The notes under the pieces are model-generated. The model worked only from the letters and a program-made list of their open reading frames with translations, was not told where the DNA came from and did not search any database. Below are positions 26,146-36,600 of a DNA stretch of 64,000 nt, in pieces. Each line of letters begins with the position of its first letter. Positions within the stretch are counted from its first letter, which is position 1. This DNA comes from Aquipluma nitroreducens (GTDB lineage: Bacteria > Bacteroidota > Bacteroidia > Bacteroidales > Prolixibacteraceae), in assembly GCF_009689585.1 (NCBI RefSeq), contig NZ_AP018694.1:930001-994000 (forward strand), read 5' to 3'. A program made the position numbers and the translations under genes.

Positions 26146-27408
26146 CTAGAATGTGTAGCCCAGTTCCAACTCGAACTGACTCATTTTTAGCTCAATCGTT
26201 TGAGCAGTGTACATACTGTTAGGACCAGACAGGGATGTTGCTGGTGAATACATCGCTGATAAATTTATTCCATTTCCCTTTTTACTTAACTTACGGGTAA
26301 AACCGGCAGCCACATGATTCTGAGATACTCCCGGAGCAAGGATATTAAACATGAGTTGGTTTTCGGGAAACTGTTGCATGGCATGCGAAACACCCGCGCG
26401 ATAGGTCCAATCACTGCGATAAGGTGTATATTCCATCCCAAGCTTAAAAACCAGCTGGTTTCCCCATGCAAACCCTGGACCTGAATCATCGCCTAAAGGA
26501 GCATCAAGGGTAAGTGGGTTCGAAACCGATTTCACATCGGTATACCTGATCTGTTTTGCATCAAGAGCAAGTGTAAATTCCCTCGAAAATTGATAAGCCA
26601 AACCTACCGTAATATTCGATGGAATATTAAATGCACCCTGTTCGGCAAATAAACCAGCATATTCTTTAAACTTGGTCATGAATATTTCGCTTTGGTATTT
26701 AACCCCGATACTCAATTCACGGGTTATTTTTCCGAGATAACCTATTTTTGCACCATAACCGTAACTGTAATCCACTCCATTATCAGTCAATTTTAGCGGG
26801 TCAGAACTCATTCCCATAAATGCCTGCAATCCATTGGCCTCAAACATTTGAAAAGCTCCAATGGCGGAAATCCCGAAACTGTGATTCTTTCCTAACTTCA
26901 TCGAATAGGTTATCTCTGAAAACAACTGCGACAGGTTAATCCCGGTTGGGCTAGTTACCGGCGCTTGTGGATTATTAAACGTTTTCGTTGGATAACTTGT
27001 ATTCATACCTCCATTCCCATAAATCGAAAAACCAACTGCGGAGGTCTTGTTGATCATCCAGTTACCGCCGATTGAAGGAATAAAAAACACAGGTTTATCA
27101 CTTTTCACAGTTCCTTCAGTAAGTGGAAAAATCCCTGGCTGCCCTTCCGTATTCGCAGAAATGGTGTATTCGCGCATGGGTGCAAATGCGCCAACTCCAA
27201 ACGAAATCTGTTTCCCAAGAAAAACATTTCCGGCGGGGTTACCACCGATAAGCGAATTGGAAAATAAAGCGACACCGGCACCAGCCATTCCTTTACTTTT
27301 CGTGCCATATCCAATACTGAAATATCCGTCGGTTGCCGAGCTGATTTGCACTGTGCAAACCAATAAAATAAGCAACACAATCAGTTGCTGAGGATAATTT
27401 TTGTTCAT
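26146..27408 (-). CDS. FadL/OmpP1/TodX family outer-membrane transport protein
   Basis: The 420-residue protein has a signal peptide (about 1-25). The FadL-family beginning is DGYFSIGYGTKSKGMAGAGV at residues about 27-46, followed by a beta-barrel of alternating aromatic strands that ends in LELGYTF. FadL relatives pass hydrophobic molecules such as fatty acids or aromatic compounds through the outer membrane. The gene stands alone and converges on the rubredoxin fusion. Substrate unknown. Confidence 0.85.
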   Translation of the reverse strand: MNKNYPQQLIVLLILLVCTVQISSATDGYFSIGYGTKSKGMAGAGVALFSNSLIGGNPAGNVFLGKQISFGVGAFAPMREYTISANTEGQPGIFPLTEGTVKSDKPVFFIPSIGGNWMINKTSAVGFSIYGNGGMNTSYPTKTFNNPQAPVTSPTGINLSQLFSEITYSMKLGKNHSFGISAIGAFQMFEANGLQAFMGMSSDPLKLTDNGVDYSYGYGAKIGYLGKITRELSIGVKYQSEIFMTKFKEYAGLFAEQGAFNIPSNITVGLAYQFSREFTLALDAKQIRYTDVKSVSNPLTLDAPLGDDSGPGFAWGNQLVFKLGMEYTPYRSDWTYRAGVSHAMQQFPENQLMFNILAPGVSQNHVAAGFTRKLSKKGNGINLSAMYSPATSLSGPNSMYTAQTIELKMSQFELELGYTF

Positions 27409-27588
27409 AGTTGCTTTTTATGAAATAAGTTGTGTAAAACTAATAAACCTATCTATAAAATTAGATATAAACAAACATGATAATAAACATATAATTTTCA
27501 TTTCGATATTTGGTTTAATATTCGAATGGAATTTCTAAATGTCGGCATCTTGAAATCTATTCAAGAGGAAGTATTTCTAAATATTATT

Positions 27589-27596
27589 TACTTTTG
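27589..27596 (+). promoter_or_regulatory. Bacteroidota -7 element before aguB
   Basis: TACTTTTG matches TAnnTTTG 22 bp before the ATG at 27618, giving a leader of roughly 15-18 nt. No -33 element is evident. Confidence 0.5.
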
Positions 27597-27617
27597 CCTC
27601 CAGATATAAATAACACC

Positions 27618-28505
27618 ATGAAGAATAAAAACTACAACATCGCATTGATTCAGATTTCGCTGGATGCCACTCCGGAAGTGAACTTTAAAAAATGTCTGGA
27701 ATGGATTCGAAAAGCCGCCAGCCAGGGAGCCAATGTAGTTTGTTTACCCGAATTATACAGTTCGTTCTACTTTTGTCAGAGCGAAAACCATGATTATTTT
27801 GATTTGGCTGAGCCACTCCATAACGATTCATACCAGGCATTTAGCTCACTTGCCAAAGAACTGGGTGTCGTTTTAATTGTTCCGTTTTTTGAAAGACGCG
27901 CATCAGGCTTGTACCACAACTCAGCCTACATCATCGATACCGACGGGTCTGAAGCCGGGCTGTACCGAAAAATGCACATTCCGGACGATCCAAGTTACTA
28001 CGAAAAATTCTATTTTACGCCCGGCGATATCGGGTTTAAGGCTTTCGATACCAAAGTGGGAAAAATCGGAACCTTGATTTGCTGGGATCAATGGTATCCT
28101 GAAGGAGCGCGAATTACAGCATTGCAAGGCGCCGAAGTACTCTTCTATCCTACCGCCATTGGCTGGCATCCTTCCGAAAAAGCACAATACGGCGAAAAGC
28201 AACACGATGCCTGGCGCACAGTTCAGCGTGGACATGCAGTGGCCAACGGAATTTTTGTGGCGGCCTGTAACCGTGTGGGCTTCGAGAGACCCGTTGAATC
28301 ATCGGCAGGAATTGAATTCTGGGGGGCATCGTTTATTGCCGGTCCGCAAGGCGAAATTCTGGCCGAAGCCTCGCACGACAAGGAAGAAATCATCATGGCC
28401 GAAATCGATCACACCCTGATGGAAGATGTCCGCCGCAACTGGCCTTTCCTGCGCGATCGCCGGATTGATGCCTATGGCGATATTACCAAAAGGTTTATTG
28501 ATTAA
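27618..28505 (+). CDS. aguB: N-carbamoylputrescine amidase
   Basis: The 295-residue nitrilase-superfamily enzyme has the catalytic triad Glu45 (LPELYSS), Lys118 (YRKMHIPDD) and Cys155 (LICWDQWYPE). The segments GWHPSEK and WRTVQRGHAVANG fit the N-carbamoylputrescine amidase branch. It converts N-carbamoylputrescine to putrescine, ammonia and CO2 in the cytosol. Agmatine deiminase, which makes its substrate, is encoded 1.2 kb downstream on the same strand. An in-frame TTG at 27594 overlaps the promoter element, so the ATG at 27618 is preferred. Confidence 0.92.
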   Translation: MKNKNYNIALIQISLDATPEVNFKKCLEWIRKAASQGANVVCLPELYSSFYFCQSENHDYFDLAEPLHNDSYQAFSSLAKELGVVLIVPFFERRASGLYHNSAYIIDTDGSEAGLYRKMHIPDDPSYYEKFYFTPGDIGFKAFDTKVGKIGTLICWDQWYPEGARITALQGAEVLFYPTAIGWHPSEKAQYGEKQHDAWRTVQRGHAVANGIFVAACNRVGFERPVESSAGIEFWGASFIAGPQGEILAEASHDKEEIIMAEIDHTLMEDVRRNWPFLRDRRIDAYGDITKRFID

Positions 28506-28528
28506 CCAGACTGAATTCAAACTACTGC

Positions 28529-28810
28529 ATGTACTATTATATCCTATTTTACACGACCGTTGACAACTATGTCGAAAAGCGGGTTCCGTTTAGAGAAGAA
28601 CATTTGAACCTTGCGCAAAAAGCCTATCAAAATGGTTCGCTGGTTATGGGCGGAGCATTGGATGATCCTGCTGATAGTGCGATGCTTATTTTTAAAGGTG
28701 ACAGCCCGGAAGTTGCAACTGAATTTGCACAAAACGATCCGTATGTGAAAAACGGATTGATTACGGAATGGAAAGTTCGTCCATGGGTCGTAGTTGTAGG
28801 AAATAAATAG
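28529..28810 (+). CDS. YciI family protein
   Basis: The 93-residue protein is a single ferredoxin-like YCII domain, with the conserved REEHLNLAQKAYQNGSLVMGG (His25) and the strand WKVRPWVVVVG at the end. YciI proteins are small dimers of unclear catalytic role. It lies 23 bp after aguB and 38 bp before a lipoprotein gene, inside the probable putrescine operon. Confidence 0.85.
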   Translation: MYYYILFYTTVDNYVEKRVPFREEHLNLAQKAYQNGSLVMGGALDDPADSAMLIFKGDSPEVATEFAQNDPYVKNGLITEWKVRPWVVVVGNK

Positions 28811-28848
28811 ATTTTTCATTTAAAGATCTCCAATCACTTTCATTATAA

Positions 28849-29682
28849 ATGAAAAAAATAATAGGAATTCTGCTATTGCTAACACAGTTTTCGTGCAGCA
28901 CCCCACCCAAACCGGAAGGACTGATCCTTAAAGTGCAATACCAACCCGAAAAGACTTACCGCATATCCACCATCAGAGGTACTGAAACTGTAATTACTTA
29001 TTCGGGACAACCCATTGCCATGAGAAAGCTGAAAAGCATGAACATTAAAAACCCAACCATCTCGAAGGTAAAAACGAAAAACGACACCGAATTGGAGACT
29101 GGGAAAAGTATAGCAGACCAAAGTTTTCCGGTTCGTTTGACGTACAAAAAAACAATGAGTCTCGACGGGAAAAATGAAATTCCGGAAGGCGCTGTTGTAC
29201 TGGGCGAAATTTCAGGAAATCAACAGCCAACCTTCAACTCTGTTACTTCAGGCACGCTCAACAGTGAGCAAAAAGCCCAACTTTTACAAACAGTTCAAAC
29301 TACTTTCGAGCAATTTAAATTTCCGGAACAGCGACTCAAAATCGGAGACCAGTTCTCTACTGATCGTCCGATGGAAATGGCAATGGAAGGTTCGACCATC
29401 GAAATAAAGGTAACCACCACTTACAAACTGCTCAGCATTAAAAACAATATGGCACAATTTGAGCTTAATCAAAGCTACCAAATGACCCCCAAAATAATGA
29501 ATAACTCATTTTCAGGTAAAGGGAATGGAAAAGGGCAGCTAAGCTACGATGTTGCTAATAGCCTCATAACAGACTATTCCATCAAAACGGAAATTGAAAT
29601 GAATAAAAAACTTGATTATTACGAATTTGACCTGAAAACCATAAACGAATTTAGTCAGACAACACAAATAGCTAAACAGTAG
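28849..29682 (+). CDS. DUF6263-like lipoprotein
   Basis: The 277-residue lipoprotein has lipid-accepting Cys16 (LTQFSC) and an otherwise beta-rich body with repeated threonine-rich strands (ITTTYKLLSI-type). It resembles DUF6263, a family of uncharacterised Bacteroidota lipoproteins. It sits between yciI and agmatine deiminase on the same strand but is followed by a separate promoter element. Its link to polyamine metabolism may be only positional. Confidence 0.65.
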   Translation: MKKIIGILLLLTQFSCSTPPKPEGLILKVQYQPEKTYRISTIRGTETVITYSGQPIAMRKLKSMNIKNPTISKVKTKNDTELETGKSIADQSFPVRLTYKKTMSLDGKNEIPEGAVVLGEISGNQQPTFNSVTSGTLNSEQKAQLLQTVQTTFEQFKFPEQRLKIGDQFSTDRPMEMAMEGSTIEIKVTTTYKLLSIKNNMAQFELNQSYQMTPKIMNNSFSGKGNGKGQLSYDVANSLITDYSIKTEIEMNKKLDYYEFDLKTINEFSQTTQIAKQ

Positions 29683-29695
29683 GAGAAATTCATCT

Positions 29696-29703
29696 TATCT
29701 TTG
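29696..29703 (+). promoter_or_regulatory. Bacteroidota -7 element before aguA
   Basis: TATCTTTG is the most typical form of TAnnTTTG. It lies 31 bp before the agmatine deiminase ATG, which would give a leader of about 26 nt and lets the gene be expressed apart from the upstream genes. Confidence 0.6.
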
Positions 29704-29733
29704 CCCACATAACACATCCAGAAAAACACATTT

Positions 29734-30777
29734 ATGAGTACGATATCGCGTCGATTCCCTGCTGAATGGGAAAAACATCAGGCAACCTTATTATCATTTC
29801 CTGCTGAAGGCCGCGACTGGCCAGGGAAATACCACGCTATAAAATGGGCTTTTGTGGAAATGATCAAAAAAGTGACTGCCTACGAACCCGTTATTCTGGT
29901 TGTTCAATCGGATGAACTGCGCGAAAAAGTAGCTATAATGCTCGAACAGGCACATGTTGATCAAACTGCGGTTAGTTACATCATCAAAGATACCAACCGC
30001 AACTGGATGCGCGATTCAGGTCCCGCAATTGTAAAAACTCAGGAAGGCGGTCGCGAAGCCATACAGTTTGGATTTACTGGCTGGGCCAAATACAAAAACC
30101 ACCGAAAGGATCAGGGAATTCCGGTGGCAGTTGCCGCTCATTTGGGAATTCCATTAACTCAAGCCATTTATAAAAACAAACTTGTTGTGCTTGAAGGTGG
30201 TTCCATCGATGTGAACGGCTGCGGAACGCTGATCACCACCGAAGAATGCCTCATGGATCCGGAACAACAGGTTCGCAACAAAGGTTTCAGGAAAGAAGAT
30301 TACGAAAATGTATTCCGCGAATACCTGGGCGTTACAAACACCATCTGGTTAGGCGAAGGCACTGAAGGCGACGACACGCATGGCCATGTGGACGATATTT
30401 GTCGCTTTGTCAACCGGAATACTGTAATCGCCGTTCAGGAATCGAATACAAGCGATCCAAACCACCTTAAACTCGAAGCCAACCTTGAAATACTCCGGAA
30501 TGCCAAACTTGAAGATGGACAAAAGCTGAATGTAGTAACCATGCCAATGCCAGGCCGTCTCGACTTCGAAGATTTGCGTTTACCTGCCAGCTATGTGAAT
30601 TTTCTGGTAACGAATGGCTGTGTGCTGATGCCCACGTTTAACGATAAAAATGACTACAAAGCACTTGGAATCCTGACCGATTTATTCCCTGACCGCGATG
30701 TGATCGGGATTAATGCCGTTGATCTGGTTTGGGGATTAGGAACTTTACATTGCCTGAGCCACGAGATTGGAGCGTAA
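29734..30777 (+). CDS. aguA: Agmatine deiminase
   Basis: The 347-residue enzyme belongs to the peptidylarginine-deiminase-like (PAD_porph) family. Motifs are NWMRDSGP (about 90-97), VLEGGSIDVNG (about 155-165), DTHGHVDD (about 213-220) and the nucleophile Cys340 in LHCLSHE close to the C-terminus. It converts agmatine to N-carbamoylputrescine, feeding AguB. Substrate residues typical of agmatine rather than peptidylarginine forms are inferred from length and from the aguB neighbour. The gene converges on the APC permease, with a shared terminator. Confidence 0.92.
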   Translation: MSTISRRFPAEWEKHQATLLSFPAEGRDWPGKYHAIKWAFVEMIKKVTAYEPVILVVQSDELREKVAIMLEQAHVDQTAVSYIIKDTNRNWMRDSGPAIVKTQEGGREAIQFGFTGWAKYKNHRKDQGIPVAVAAHLGIPLTQAIYKNKLVVLEGGSIDVNGCGTLITTEECLMDPEQQVRNKGFRKEDYENVFREYLGVTNTIWLGEGTEGDDTHGHVDDICRFVNRNTVIAVQESNTSDPNHLKLEANLEILRNAKLEDGQKLNVVTMPMPGRLDFEDLRLPASYVNFLVTNGCVLMPTFNDKNDYKALGILTDLFPDRDVIGINAVDLVWGLGTLHCLSHEIGA

Positions 30778-30790
30778 TTTATAATAGTGA

Positions 30791-30813
30791 GGGTTTCACT
30801 TGAGGTGAAACCC
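30791..30813. terminator. Bidirectional terminator
   Basis: GGGTTTCAC (30791-30799) pairs with GTGAAACCC (30805-30813) between the ends of aguA and the permease gene. Confidence 0.75.
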
Positions 30814-30828
30814 TGAATATTATGAATT

Positions 30829-32559
30829 TTACATATTTAATGCATCTTCTTCTTTTATCCGGCTGTGTTTTGATCCATAAGAGAAATAGATTAACAGACC
30901 AACAATTAACCAGATTCCAAATCGGTACCAATTGGTTACCCCAAGTTGGCTCATCAGGCCAAGATTCGTAAGCAGCCCAAGCACCGGAATGAGTGACCAT
31001 CTTTTCGCTACAGCCTTATAAGTGATAACAATTGAAACGATACAGAACGTCAGGAAAGGAAAATGATTTTTCACGACTTCAAACAAGTTAAAACCAGATC
31101 CTAAACTGGAAATATCGATCCCTGAATTCCAGACAGCAAACAAAATCACCACCCAAATGGGTAACAAGTAACGTCGGCTATCGGCATACGGAACCCGAAA
31201 TCCTTTTCCATCGTGCTTTTGTTGTCCGGTCGGATTTAATACAAGGATTCCTCCTGAAACGAGAATAAAAGCGAACAGCGTTCCGATACTGGTCAGGTCG
31301 GTTACTTCAGTAAGGTTCAGGAAAAGAGAAGGAATGGCCACTACAAAACCTGTCAATATCGTTGAGAAACCCGGAGTGCGGTATTTGGGATGAAGTCGTG
31401 CAAATATGGGAGGCAAAAGTCCGTCGCGGCTCATGCTCATCCAGATTCGTGGCTGCCCAAGCTGAAAAACCAGCAAAACACTCGCCATGGCAATCACCGC
31501 GCCAGCTGCAATTACTCCGGAAAGTTTGGTCAGATGCAATTTTGTAAATACATAAGCCATCGGATCGGAAACGCCCAATTCGTTGTACGAAACCATTCCG
31601 GTTAAAACCAAACTAATTAACACATAGAGAATGGTGGTTATCAGCAGCGCATAAAACATCGACAAAGGCAAATCACGTCTTGGGTTCTTGCATTCTTCGG
31701 CAGTTGTCGAAATAGCATCAAACCCAATATAGGCAAAAAACACACCCGAAACGCCTTTCAAAACCCCACCGAGCCCGTTGGGTGCAAATGGGCTCCAGTT
31801 TTCGGGTTTCACATAAAAAGCTCCAACACCGACAACCAGCAGCAAAATGGCAACCTTCAGCAAAACAAAAAAGTCGTTTGTAATTCGCGATTCACGGATT
31901 CCACGATAGCAAATCCAGGTAATCACAAATACAATAAAAAGAGCCGGAATGTCAGCTACCAAATGGAAATTACCAATATGAGGTGCATTAGTCCAGGCCG
32001 AAAATGCATCGGCCATTTCAGGACTTAATCCGGACAAAGGAGTTCCGGCATTCATCGCATCAACTGCTGCTTGATATCCACGCGAAGCAGTTAAAAAGTC
32101 AGTTGAAAGATAGCTTGGGATATGAAATCCAAGTCCATCCATTAATCCGGTGAAATAGCCCGACCACGAAATCGCCACAGCGATATTCCCAATGGCATAT
32201 TCCATGATTAAATCCCAACCAATAATCCAGGCAATCAGTTCACCAAAACTCACATAGGCATAGGTATAGGCACTTCCGCTTATGGGAATCGACGAGGCAA
32301 ATTCGGCATAACACATGGCTGACAATCCGCAGGCAATGGCAGTAAAAACAAAAAGCAGCGAAACTGCAGGGCCGCCGCTGGCCGCCGCATTCCCAATGGT
32401 ACTGAAAATACCGGCACCTATAATTGCGGCTACACCCAGAGCTGTCAAATCAAAGACGCGGAGTGTGCGCTTCATACCACCCGTGCTTCCAGCCAATGAG
32501 TCTGCATCACTTAAAATATGCGAAATGGATTTCTTCCGAAAGAGGTTTTCTAAATTCAC
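30829..32559 (-). CDS. APC superfamily amino-acid permease (cationic amino-acid transporter-like)
   Basis: The 576-residue inner-membrane protein has about 14 helices. The first helix motif GVAAIIGAGIFSTIGNAAAS (about 43-62) is the APC substrate site, and GFDAISTTAEECKNPRRDLP (about 290-310) is typical of the CAT branch. It probably imports an amino acid or exchanges it for a polyamine. Its position opposite the agmatine-to-putrescine genes makes arginine, agmatine or putrescine reasonable guesses. A TAnnTTTG element on the minus strand (32564-32571) is only 5 bp from the ATG, so the message may be almost leaderless. Confidence 0.87.
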   Translation of the reverse strand: MNLENLFRKKSISHILSDADSLAGSTGGMKRTLRVFDLTALGVAAIIGAGIFSTIGNAAASGGPAVSLLFVFTAIACGLSAMCYAEFASSIPISGSAYTYAYVSFGELIAWIIGWDLIMEYAIGNIAVAISWSGYFTGLMDGLGFHIPSYLSTDFLTASRGYQAAVDAMNAGTPLSGLSPEMADAFSAWTNAPHIGNFHLVADIPALFIVFVITWICYRGIRESRITNDFFVLLKVAILLLVVGVGAFYVKPENWSPFAPNGLGGVLKGVSGVFFAYIGFDAISTTAEECKNPRRDLPLSMFYALLITTILYVLISLVLTGMVSYNELGVSDPMAYVFTKLHLTKLSGVIAAGAVIAMASVLLVFQLGQPRIWMSMSRDGLLPPIFARLHPKYRTPGFSTILTGFVVAIPSLFLNLTEVTDLTSIGTLFAFILVSGGILVLNPTGQQKHDGKGFRVPYADSRRYLLPIWVVILFAVWNSGIDISSLGSGFNLFEVVKNHFPFLTFCIVSIVITYKAVAKRWSLIPVLGLLTNLGLMSQLGVTNWYRFGIWLIVGLLIYFSYGSKHSRIKEEDALNM

Positions 32560-32563
32560 CTGA

Positions 32564-32571
32564 CAAAGTTA
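32564..32571 (-). promoter_or_regulatory. Possible -7 element abutting the permease start
   Basis: The minus strand reads TAACTTTG here, fitting TAnnTTTG. It would place transcription initiation at or within a few bases of the permease ATG. The match could be chance in AT-rich DNA. Confidence 0.3.
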
Positions 32572-32800
32572 TTTAGGACAAAAATAAAGAAAATACTACC
32601 CGATTTAGAAATTGATTTGAATTTCAAACAATATAGTTTTTGACAAAGGTAGCCTTTAAATAAGGCCAATGGATAAATAAAAAACGATATAAAATCACAA
32701 CAGAGGGTTACCTTTTATGATTTTACCGAATATAGACTAGTTTTCAAGATTTAATTGTTACAAAAGAAAAACCAAATTTAATTAACCATTTTCCTGAAAA

Positions 32801-33340
32801 ATGATTGAAAAAGTTCTGCTTAAGTTCGTAGTAATCCTGTTTTTAAGTGTTAGTCTAAATCTTTCCTCTCAATCTCAAAACCGTAATTACTTTGTTGTTA
32901 ATGGGAATGTTATAGCTGAATTAAATAGCGCAAACTATAGCTCTGTACTGATAATTAAAAATAATCAGAAGAGTGTTTCTTCTCAAATACCAGGGAATGG
33001 CCGGTTCAGACTTGAACTCGAGTATAATGCAGAGTATCGGCTCATTTTTAGTAAAAAAGGCAATCAATCAAAAGCCATCGTTGTTAATACCGAAATTCCT
33101 GAAAAAGCAATAAATAATGCTTCTAATTTTTCGCATTTCCTGATGACAGTAAAACTACTTGCCGGATCACGGGATTCAGAAAATAACTATTCGGAAAATC
33201 AGATTCAACAAATTTGCTATTCGTCTCAAAAAAATTGTTTTACAGCATTACCATCCATACTCAATGCTGAATATGTTGAAAAAGGGAATTCCAATCAGGA
33301 TCAAATAATCCGATCTCAGGTATACAAAGCAAAATTGTAG
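32801..33340 (+). CDS. Secreted protein, short paralogue of the N-terminal domain of the next gene
   Basis: The 179-residue protein has a signal peptide (about 1-27, ending in SSQSQ) and one beta-sandwich-like domain. It aligns with the first 130 residues of the downstream giant protein: NYFVVNGNVI with KFFVITGKII, NGRFRLELEYNAEYRLIF with NGRFRFELEFFNEFSLTF, and VVNTEIPEKA with VVSTEIPQEV. It lacks the TPR-like units, and two cysteines near its C-terminus could form a disulphide. It looks like a duplicate whose repeat region was lost or never acquired. Function unknown. Confidence 0.75.
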   Translation: MIEKVLLKFVVILFLSVSLNLSSQSQNRNYFVVNGNVIAELNSANYSSVLIIKNNQKSVSSQIPGNGRFRLELEYNAEYRLIFSKKGNQSKAIVVNTEIPEKAINNASNFSHFLMTVKLLAGSRDSENNYSENQIQQICYSSQKNCFTALPSILNAEYVEKGNSNQDQIIRSQVYKAKL

Positions 33341-33600
33341 TGCAATAAGTTATTCCAGGCAAAAAAGTCGGCTCTGTTTGAAAAAAAATATTCGATAAAT
33401 AAACAGATGCACCCGAATATCTCCAATTCAATAAAATCTATTCTTAAACGTTAACTACTAAACGGATTTTCATCACGATCTCCGCAATAAACATGGGTTC
33501 ATGCTTGTCTTTTGATTGATTTGGTTATTTTTACGAGGCGATTAAGTTGTTCTGAACAATTCAATTGGCTTTAGCAATATTTCATCGAATTTAAACATAT

Positions 33601-36600
33601 ATGCAAAAGATAGGTCGGATAGTTCTGGGAGTGGTTATGATTCTTTGTCTTTTCATTCAGCTTCCATCGCTGGCGCAAAGCAAAAAATTCTTTGTCATAA
33701 CCGGAAAAATAATCCCCGAAGCAGAAAGTAACGTGAATGGATCAATTGAGGTTACCAAAAACGGAAAAGAAACTTCAACTATCGACATCCCCAAAAACGG
33801 ACGTTTCCGGTTCGAACTCGAATTCTTCAATGAGTTTAGTTTGACTTTCAAATATCCCGGACATTTTAATAAAATCATTATTGTTTCGACCGAAATACCT
33901 CAGGAAGTATGGCAACGGGATAATGACTTTCCTCCCTTCCCAATGATTGTTCAGTTAACAAAAGAGTTCGAAGGAATCGACAAGAGTTTCACCTTAAAAC
34001 CTTCAGGAAGAATATTTTACGGAAAAGAAATTGATAACTTTGAAAAAGAAAGTTATATATCTGATCTACAATTTACAGAACAGATTGCAACTGCCAAAAC
34101 TCAAGCCAATCAGGTTCAGAAAGAAGCCGCCTCAATTTCGAAAGAAAATGCTCAGGACTTAGCCGCGAAACAGAAAAATTTTGATCAGTTAATAAAAGAA
34201 GCAGATGCAAATTATCAACGAGGCGAATATCAACTGGCTTTATTGAAATATCTGGAAGCGCGTAAACTGTTTCCTGAAAAAGCCTATCCGAATGATCGTG
34301 TAGCCGAACTTCAGGATTTGGTAAAAGCGCTTGAGATTACGGAAAAACAAAAAGCAGAATTAGAACAAAAATATAAATCTGCGATTGCCAAGGCCAATGG
34401 ATTCTTCGAACAAAAGAGCTACAAAGAAGCCCGGCCGATTTACGAAGAAGCATTGCAATATAAGCCGGGCGATGTCTTTTCGAACGGAAGAATCAACGAA
34501 ATTGACCAGCTACTTGCCTTACTCGAAAAACAAAATCAGGTTAAAGATCTGATTGCCAATGCCGACAAAAATTACAAATCGAAAAAATACGACGAAGCAA
34601 TTACTCTGTATAACCAGGCAAAACAACTGGTTCCTGAAAATCAATATCCACAGGATCAAATCAATTTGATTACCCAGGAAATGCAACAACAGGCACAGCT
34701 TGATCAACTTGAGAAAGATTTCAACCAATCCATACAAACGGCCAATACTTTAGCACAACAGAAAGACTATCTCCAAGCCTTAAACTCGTATAAAAAAGCG
34801 CTTGGATTAAAGCCCGACAGCCAGCTCGCCAAAGACAAAATAGCAGAAACAGAACTTGCACTGGTTGCTGTTGAAAACGACAAGAAATACCTTCAAGCCA
34901 TTCAGCTTGCCGATCAGGCTTTAGCCAAAAACGATTTCCAAAATGCAAAAATACAATACCAGGAAGCCCTGAAAATTAAATCTGAAGCTTATCCGAAATC
35001 TAAACTTGCTGAAATTGCAGCCTCCGAATCAAAAGAAGCTGACTTCAACAATTGGGTAACCAAAGCAGAAAAGGCATTTGCTGACAATAACTTCGATGAA
35101 GCATTGAACTCATTTACCGAAGCTCTGAAATTAAAACCAACAGATACACCAGTAAAAAAACGAATTGAGGATATTCAAAGCCTGAAAAACAAGGAATCGG
35201 CTGAAAAAGAATATGCTGATTTAATTACCCAGGCCGATCAGAATTTTAACAACAATCAATTCGACGAAGCAATTACGGCCTACTACAAAGCTCTTCAAAT
35301 TAAAAAGTCGGAAACATATCCGAAAGATCAGCTCAAAAAAATAGACACTTATCAATCATTGGTTAAGAAGGCAGAAAAAAGCTTCCAAACGAAAGATTAT
35401 CCGGCATCGCTCATTTCCCTGAATAGCATTCTTGAGTTGAAACCAAACGACAACTATGCGGCTGCAAAAATTGCAGAAATAGAGAAAATACAATTGGAAC
35501 TGAAGCAACTCAAAGAAAAGGCGAAATCCGAATTAATGGCATACAACGATGCAATCAAAGCGGCCGATCAGCTATTTACTACACAAAGTTATCCGGAAGC
35601 TATAGTTAAATACAAGGAAGCGTTGGCTATAAAGTCAACCGAAGCTTATCCGCAAAAAAGGATAACTGAAATAGAAACGATTCTCGATAAAGCCGAGAAA
35701 GAAAAAGCTCGCATCGAAAAAGAATATCAGGCTGCAATTGCTCAGGCTGACAAAAGCTTCGGGTCGAAAGACTATTCCGGTTCGCTCACTTCATACAACA
35801 CTGCTCTTGTCCTGAAGCCAAACGACAGTTATGCCACTTCGAAAATTGCTGAGATACAGAAAATTCAATTGGAACTGAAGCAACTTGAGGAAAAATCGAA
35901 AGCTGAATTACTGGCTTACAACGAATTGATCAAAGTGGCTGATCAATTCTTTACGGCCAAAACCTATCCTGAATCGATAAATAAGTACAAGGATGCTCTG
36001 GCCATAAAGGCAAACGAAGACTATCCGCAGAAAAGGATAAAAGAAATTGAAAGCATCCTCGATGGAATTGAAAAAGAAAAAACACGTATCGAAAGCGAAT
36101 ATAAAGCCGTAATTGCTCAAGCCGACAATCTTCTTGAAAAGAAAGATTACAGCAATGCCCAGGCTGAATACCGCAAAGCGCTCGCGATAAAAGCAAATGA
36201 GGTTTATCCAAAAGACCAGATCCGGAAAATTGACGAAACCCTTGCTGAAAATCGACGTCGTGAAGAGGAAGCCCGGAAACAGGAACTGGAGAAACAGAAT
36301 CTTGCATTTAATCAGGCCATGGCAAACGCCGATAAATCGTTTAGCGAAAACGATTTCAATACGGCAAAAACCGGTTATGAGACTGCTTTAAGCATTAAGC
36401 CAAACGATCCGACTGCAAAAGATAAATATGGACAAACAGAGGCAAAACTTGCCCAGCTTGCCCGAAATACCCAAGCCTACAACAAAGCGGTTACCGAAGC
36501 AAACAATAAATTAACCGCCAAACAATATCCTGAAGCCAAAGAAAAATATCAGGAAGCACTTCAGTATTTACCCGACTCGGATTATCCAAAGCGACAAGTG

